Source: Lentisalinibacter sp037382365 (GTDB lineage: Bacteria; Pseudomonadota; Gammaproteobacteria; Steroidobacterales; Woeseiaceae). Taken from it: 64,000 nucleotides of DNA. The notes beneath the pieces are model-generated. The model was not told where the DNA came from. It made no database searches and saw nothing but the letters and a program-made list of their open reading frames with translations. The number at the start of each line of letters is the position of its first letter. Positions within the stretch are counted from its first letter, which is position 1. This document shows, piece by piece, positions 60,343 through 64,000 of the stretch. A program made the position numbers and the translations under genes. The stretch is from positions 1 to 64,000 of the forward strand of contig JARRPZ010000002.1 in NCBI GenBank assembly GCA_037382365.1. Direction: 5' to 3'.

Positions 60343-61386
60343 ATGTCACTCGGTCCGCTGATGGTGGATGTCGAAGGCGTGGACCTCACGCCTGCCGACC
60401 GGGACCTCCTGGCGCATCCGGCCGTGGGCGGTGTCATCCTTTTCAGCCGCAATTACGACTCGCCGGAACAGTTACGGGCACTGACGGCCGCCATACACGC
60501 GGTGCGTACGCCGCCGCTGCTGGTGGCCGTGGATCAGGAGGGGGGGCGCGTACAACGTTTCCGGGAGGGGTTCACGGCGCTGCCGGCGGTGCGCTGGCTC
60601 GGCAGACGCTACGATGCGGATCCGGAACAGGCGCTGCGGCTGGCCCGTCATGCCGGCTGGCTGCTCGCGGCCGAACTCGGAGCGGCTGGTGTCGATTTCT
60701 CATTCGCCCCGGTGGTCGATCTGGACTGGGGACTGAGCGAGGTCATCGGTGACCGCGCGTTCCACGGTTCGCCGGAAGTGGTCGGTGAGTTGGCGAGCGC
60801 CTTCGTGCACGGCATGCAGGATGCCGGTATGGCAGCCGTCGCCAAACACTGGCCGGGGCACGGGGCGGTCGTCGCCGATTCCCATCATGAGCTCCCGGTC
60901 GACCGGCGGAGTTACGCGGACATCATGGAGGACATGAAACCGTTCGAGCGGCTGGTACGTGCGGGCGTGCCCGGGATTATGACGGCACACGTCGTCTACA
61001 GTGAGGCGGATCCTCGTCCCGCGACGTTTTCGCCGTGGTGGGTCGGTGAGGAGCTGCGGGGCCGCCTCGGTTTCGATGGAGCGATCTTCTCCGACGACCT
61101 GAGTATGAAAGCGACGGAAAGCCTGGGCAGCATGTCGCGTCGCGCCCGCGCTGCCCTGGAGGCTGGTTGTGACATGGTGCTTGTCTGCAATGACCGGGAC
61201 AAGGCGGCGGCGACGGCCGAGCGCCTCGGCGAGTACCGAAATCCCCCTGGCCTCGTGCGTCTCGCGCGCTTCCACGGTCGTGGCCGGACGGGGCGGGAGA
61301 CGCTGCTCGCGGGCGAGCGCTGGCAGGCGTTACGCAGCGAGCTCGCCGAGGCGATGGACCGGCCCGTGCTGGAACTCGATGCCTGA
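60343..61386 (+). CDS. nagZ: Beta-N-acetylhexosaminidase NagZ
   Basis: Glycoside hydrolase family 3 enzyme that removes GlcNAc from peptidoglycan fragments during cell-wall recycling. The 347-residue product begins SLGPLMVDVEG and has the catalytic loop KHWPGHGAVVADSHHELP near residue 165 (His and, by family, an Asp in IFSDDLSM near 247). The ATG at 60343 is chosen by homology; the frame opens 15 codons earlier. It overlaps hpt by 8 bp. Confidence 0.95.
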   Translation: MSLGPLMVDVEGVDLTPADRDLLAHPAVGGVILFSRNYDSPEQLRALTAAIHAVRTPPLLVAVDQEGGRVQRFREGFTALPAVRWLGRRYDADPEQALRLARHAGWLLAAELGAAGVDFSFAPVVDLDWGLSEVIGDRAFHGSPEVVGELASAFVHGMQDAGMAAVAKHWPGHGAVVADSHHELPVDRRSYADIMEDMKPFERLVRAGVPGIMTAHVVYSEADPRPATFSPWWVGEELRGRLGFDGAIFSDDLSMKATESLGSMSRRARAALEAGCDMVLVCNDRDKAAATAERLGEYRNPPGLVRLARFHGRGRTGRETLLAGERWQALRSELAEAMDRPVLELDA

Positions 61387-61951
61387 CGATTCCGGCTCAC
61401 CTCGGGAGGCCGATGCATGCCGTGTGCCGGACGGGGCGGTCCTGCTGGCCGATCCGGCCCAGGTGGCCGCGATCTTCGATCGCCTGGCCGGCGAGATCGC
61501 GGACCGCTTGACCGGCCGCCGACCCTTGTTGCTCGCGATCCTCGAAGGCGGTCGTATGCCCGCGACGGAGATCTCGCGCCGTCTGACGATTCCCCACGAC
61601 ACCGACACGCTGAAAGTCGGACGCTACGGGGATTCGGAGACCGGCGGCCGACTGACCTGGCACCGGCCACCGGATTCGCCCCTCGAGGGGCGAACGGTGG
61701 TGATCGTAGACGACATACTGGACCGGGGCGTCACTCTGGGAGCGGTCGCCGAACAGTGTCGCCGACAGGGTGCGGCGGAGGTGCTGACCTGTGTCCTGAC
61801 CGAGAAGGACATCCCGGGGCGGCTATCGTGCGTGACACCGGATTTCAGGGGAATCTTCGTGCCGGACCGGTTCATCGTCGGTTGTGGCATGGACTATCGT
61901 GGTCGGTGGCGCGAACTGCCGGGACTCTACGCACTGGAGGATTCGTCCTGA
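61379..61951 (+). CDS. hpt: Hypoxanthine-guanine phosphoribosyltransferase family protein
   Basis: A 190-residue type I phosphoribosyltransferase with the PRPP-binding loop VVIVDDILDRGVTLGAVAEQ near residue 108 and YRGRWRELPGLYALE at the C-terminus. The nagZ-hpt-mtnP order is as in Pseudomonas, where hpt lies before the methylthioinosine phosphorylase gene. Hypoxanthine released by MtnP could be salvaged here, so the two genes make metabolic sense together. Confidence 0.88.
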   Translation: MPDDSGSPREADACRVPDGAVLLADPAQVAAIFDRLAGEIADRLTGRRPLLLAILEGGRMPATEISRRLTIPHDTDTLKVGRYGDSETGGRLTWHRPPDSPLEGRTVVIVDDILDRGVTLGAVAEQCRRQGAAEVLTCVLTEKDIPGRLSCVTPDFRGIFVPDRFIVGCGMDYRGRWRELPGLYALEDSS

Positions 61952-62703
61952 TGTCGCCTGCGGACATCGCGGTCATCGGTGGCTCGGGGCTGGAGCGCAT
62001 GGCAGGGGTCACGGTGCTGGACAGCCGGGAGATGACGACGCCCTTCGGTCCGCCGTCGGCACCGGTGGTCGAACTGGCCAGCGGCGGTCGATCGTTCCAT
62101 TTCATCTCGCGCCACGGCCAGGCGCATGACATCGCGCCGCATCGGGTCAATTACCGTGCCAACATCTGGGCCCTGGAACAGTTACACGCGCGGCGCGTGA
62201 TCGCGGTCAACGCAGTGGGGGTGATTCCTGCCGAGCCGGAATTGGGATCGCTGGCCGTGCCCGACCAGCTGATCGATTACAGCTGGGGCAGGGAGTCCAC
62301 GTTCTTCGACGGTGAGTCGGCGCCACTGGAACACGTGGATTTCACCGAACCTTACGACGCGGGGCTGCGCGCTGCGCTGCTGGCCTGCTGCATGGCGCTC
62401 GGCATCCCCTGCCGGGACGGCGGGGTCTACGGCGTCACGCAGGGTCCGCGTCTGGAGACCCGTGCCGAAGTGGACAGACTCGCCCGCGATGGCGTGGACT
62501 ACATCGGCATGACGGGCATGCCCGAGGCGGTGCTCGCCCGCGAGCTGGGTCTCGGATACGCTTCCCTGGCGGTGCTCGTGAATCGCGCGGCCGGCCGCGG
62601 GGTGGCGGAAATCCATGCGGATTTGGAGGAGAATCTGTCCAATGGGGCCGAGGCGGCGAGCCGCGTGGTGCTTGCGCTGATCGCATCGGACACCGATGGC
62701 TGA
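61951..62703 (+). CDS. mtnP: S-methyl-5'-thioinosine phosphorylase (MTAP family)
   Basis: A 250-residue family-2 nucleoside phosphorylase. N-terminal IAVIGGSGLERM, phosphate-binding FISRHGQAHDIAPH near residue 50, and YIGMTGMPEAVLARELGLGYASLAVLVN near 185. Pseudomonas homologues act on methylthioinosine, giving hypoxanthine; whether this enzyme prefers the inosine or adenosine form cannot be told from motifs alone. It shares one base with hpt. Confidence 0.86.
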   Translation: MSPADIAVIGGSGLERMAGVTVLDSREMTTPFGPPSAPVVELASGGRSFHFISRHGQAHDIAPHRVNYRANIWALEQLHARRVIAVNAVGVIPAEPELGSLAVPDQLIDYSWGRESTFFDGESAPLEHVDFTEPYDAGLRAALLACCMALGIPCRDGGVYGVTQGPRLETRAEVDRLARDGVDYIGMTGMPEAVLARELGLGYASLAVLVNRAAGRGVAEIHADLEENLSNGAEAASRVVLALIASDTDG

Positions 62704-62715
62704 CGGTGAGGAGAG

Positions 62716-63600
62716 ATGAAGTCACTGCCAAAGAGTCTGCTCGAATCGTTGCTGCAGAGTCTGCCCGAGGGTGTCCTGGTGGTCGCACGCCAGGGAGATG
62801 CCTGGCAGGCGGCCTTCCACAATCCGGCGTTCGTCGAACTCTCGCGCCTCGACTCCGGAGACGTGGCCGGGCAGTCGTTGCAGGCGATACTGGAGAAGAT
62901 CGGGGCGCGGGACGAATGGGCCCGGATCCGTCGCTTCGTCGCGAATGGTGAATCGCTCCGTCTCACTGTCTATCCGGGCACGCCGGATCGTCCCGGTGCG
63001 CCGCTGGCACTGGCGGTGAATCCGCTGGACGGCGGATCAGAGGGAGAGTACGCAGCCTGCTATCTGACCCTGCGTCGTGGCGAGGCCGAGGCGGCGGACG
63101 GGCCGCCCAGCGCTTCGGAATCGCTGCCGTCGGAACGGCGGGATCCGGCGACCGGACTCGCATCGAGGAACTTCTTCGACGGCGTACTCGTACACGACTG
63201 GGCGGTGGCACAGCGCGAGGCCTATCGGCTCTCGCTGCTGGTGTACCGTATCGATGCCTTCGGTGCTTACCTGGATACCTTCGGCCGGCATGCGGCGGAG
63301 TCGATGGTACGACGGGTAGCACGCTGCATCACACGAAGGCTGCGCCGCGCCAGTGACATCGCCGCACGGCTGGAGGAAGACTGCATCGTCGCGCTGGTCC
63401 ATGGGAGCGACGAGACCGGCGTACTCGCGTTCGCGGAGAGCATCGCGACCGAGGTGGGTGACCTCCGTATCCACCATCCGCGCTCCCCGGTCGATCGGTT
63501 CGTTACGGTCCAATGCAGCGTCCACGCGGCATTGCCGGAACCCGAAAGCGATCCCGAGGGATTCGTGATGGAGGCGCTCGCCGCCGAATTCGAGGAGTGA
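62716..63600 (+). CDS. PAS-like and degenerate GGDEF domain protein
   Basis: A 294-residue cytoplasmic protein. Residues about 8-115 resemble a PAS domain (PEGVLVVARQGDAWQAAFHNPAFVELSRL). Residues about 135-290 follow GGDEF-domain architecture (RDPATGLASRNFFDG, LLVYRIDAFGAYLDTFGRHAAESMVRRVARCI). The active-site GGDEF position reads RLEEDCIVAL, so it likely cannot make cyclic di-GMP. It may bind nucleotides or act as a partner. It lies 12 bp after mtnP. Confidence 0.78.
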   Translation: MKSLPKSLLESLLQSLPEGVLVVARQGDAWQAAFHNPAFVELSRLDSGDVAGQSLQAILEKIGARDEWARIRRFVANGESLRLTVYPGTPDRPGAPLALAVNPLDGGSEGEYAACYLTLRRGEAEAADGPPSASESLPSERRDPATGLASRNFFDGVLVHDWAVAQREAYRLSLLVYRIDAFGAYLDTFGRHAAESMVRRVARCITRRLRRASDIAARLEEDCIVALVHGSDETGVLAFAESIATEVGDLRIHHPRSPVDRFVTVQCSVHAALPEPESDPEGFVMEALAAEFEE

Positions 63601-63636
63601 GCGGCGGCGGCCGCCTCGCAGCAACGCGGTCCCCGC

Positions 63637-64000
63637 CTATCTCGCGACCGGCGTCACACGCGCGACGACGCCGAAGCGGGGATGATCGAAGTAGTGCAGC
63701 TCGCCACTCTTCATCTTGCGACTCTCATCGAGCCGGTAGACGACGGGCCCCAGGGCGGCGAAGGGATCGTCTCCGGCAGACACCACCGGGGTCACGAGAC
63801 TGGCCGGTTCGTCGGAGACGAGTTCCAGGTCTACCGCGAGGTGAAGGAAGCGCGACCGGTAGAGGCGGACATCCCCGCCGAGACGGTCCGGAAGCTCGGC
63901 CAGGCGGGAGAGAGCGAGCGGCCGGGCCGACTCACGACCGTAGCCCGGTTGCTCCCAGGCGACGTGCAGGAGCATGCGATAACCTCGGCTGCGTGCGAGG
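63637..64000 (-). CDS. CsiV-like protein (partial, 5' end outside window)
   Basis: C-terminal part of a protein resembling the CsiV family (DUF2803-type, periplasmic). The visible end reads SRGYRMLLHVAWEQPGYG, then VYRLDESRKMKSGELHYFDHPRFGVVARV. The frame is open to the window edge and the ATG at 63975 is internal by homology, so the gene starts beyond 64000. In Pseudomonas this gene neighbours mtnP and mfd. It is convergent with the PAS/GGDEF gene. Confidence 0.72.
   Translation of the reverse strand, partial: LARSRGYRMLLHVAWEQPGYGRESARPLALSRLAELPDRLGGDVRLYRSRFLHLAVDLELVSDEPASLVTPVVSAGDDPFAALGPVVYRLDESRKMKSGELHYFDHPRFGVVARVTPVAR

Noticed and set aside
1..64000. CRISPR arrays, insertion sequences, prophage, tRNA or rRNA genes
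   Set aside because: No repeat-spacer pattern, transposase or integrase motif, or tRNA/rRNA-like sequence was seen while reading both strands.

Overview
The window is about 64 kb of dense, GC-rich (my impression is mid-60s percent GC) core chromosome from a Gram-negative gammaproteobacterium. The evidence is gene order: map-glnD-dapC-dapD, rpsB-tsf-pyrH-frr-uppS-cdsA-rseP-bamA-skp-lpxD-fabZ-lpxA-lpxB-dnaE-accA-tilS-pyrG-kdsA-eno-ftsB-truD-surE-pcm-nlpD, recJ-prfB-lysS, sdhCDAB-sdhE-ygfX, rpoE-rseABC-lepA-lepB-rnc-era-recO-pdxJ-acpS and nagZ-hpt-mtnP-csiV. All of these are standard gammaproteobacterial blocks, closer to Pseudomonas/Chromatiales order than to E. coli. I see no insertion sequence, prophage, CRISPR array, tRNA or rRNA. 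No stretch over 300 bases lacks a gene; the longest gap is the roughly 220 bp map/rpsB divergent region.

Layout. 1-3.7 kb: phosphate transporter pstC-pstA-pstB, without phoU. 3.7-9.6 kb (minus strand): map, glnD, dapC, dapD and a YffB-type ArsC-fold protein. 9.6-28.5 kb: translation factors, isoprenoid carrier synthesis (uppS), phospholipid (cdsA), outer-membrane assembly (rseP, bamA, skp), lipid A (lpxD, fabZ, lpxA, lpxB), dnaE, accA and tilS. 28.7-37.1 kb: pyrG, kdsA, eno, ftsB, truD, surE, pcm, a YqaA-type membrane protein and nlpD, with an Smr gene opposed. 37.2-43.8 kb: an Mth938-like gene, an RpfE-like gene, recJ, prfB with its programmed frameshift, lysS and an opposed ygfZ. 43.9-48.4 kb: a complete succinate dehydrogenase cluster with assembly factors sdhAF4 and sdhE. 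48.4-51.5 kb: the envelope-stress sigma-E operon with a clear sigma-E promoter. 51.5-64 kb: lepA through acpS, an exonuclease-fold gene, rlmD, nagZ-hpt-mtnP, a PAS/degenerate-GGDEF protein and the start of csiV.

I did not find an obvious new defence or biosynthetic system. The most interesting signal is an absence. Three genes of the MEP isoprenoid pathway are missing from exactly the places where this gene order normally holds them: dxr between cdsA and rseP, and ispD-ispF between ftsB and truD. The neighbours close up cleanly. This suggests MEP loss or relocation, with a possible mevalonate replacement, while pdxJ still requires deoxyxylulose 5-phosphate.

Other points worth attention: two apparent internal deletions that break rseP/bamA and the bamA C-terminus (probably sequence or assembly errors, since both genes are essential); a pseudoknot-capable rpsB leader; a long hairpin before pyrG; a 100-residue lysine/alanine/glutamate-rich tail on ribosomal protein S2; and missing rpoS, mucD and rnhB at their usual loci.
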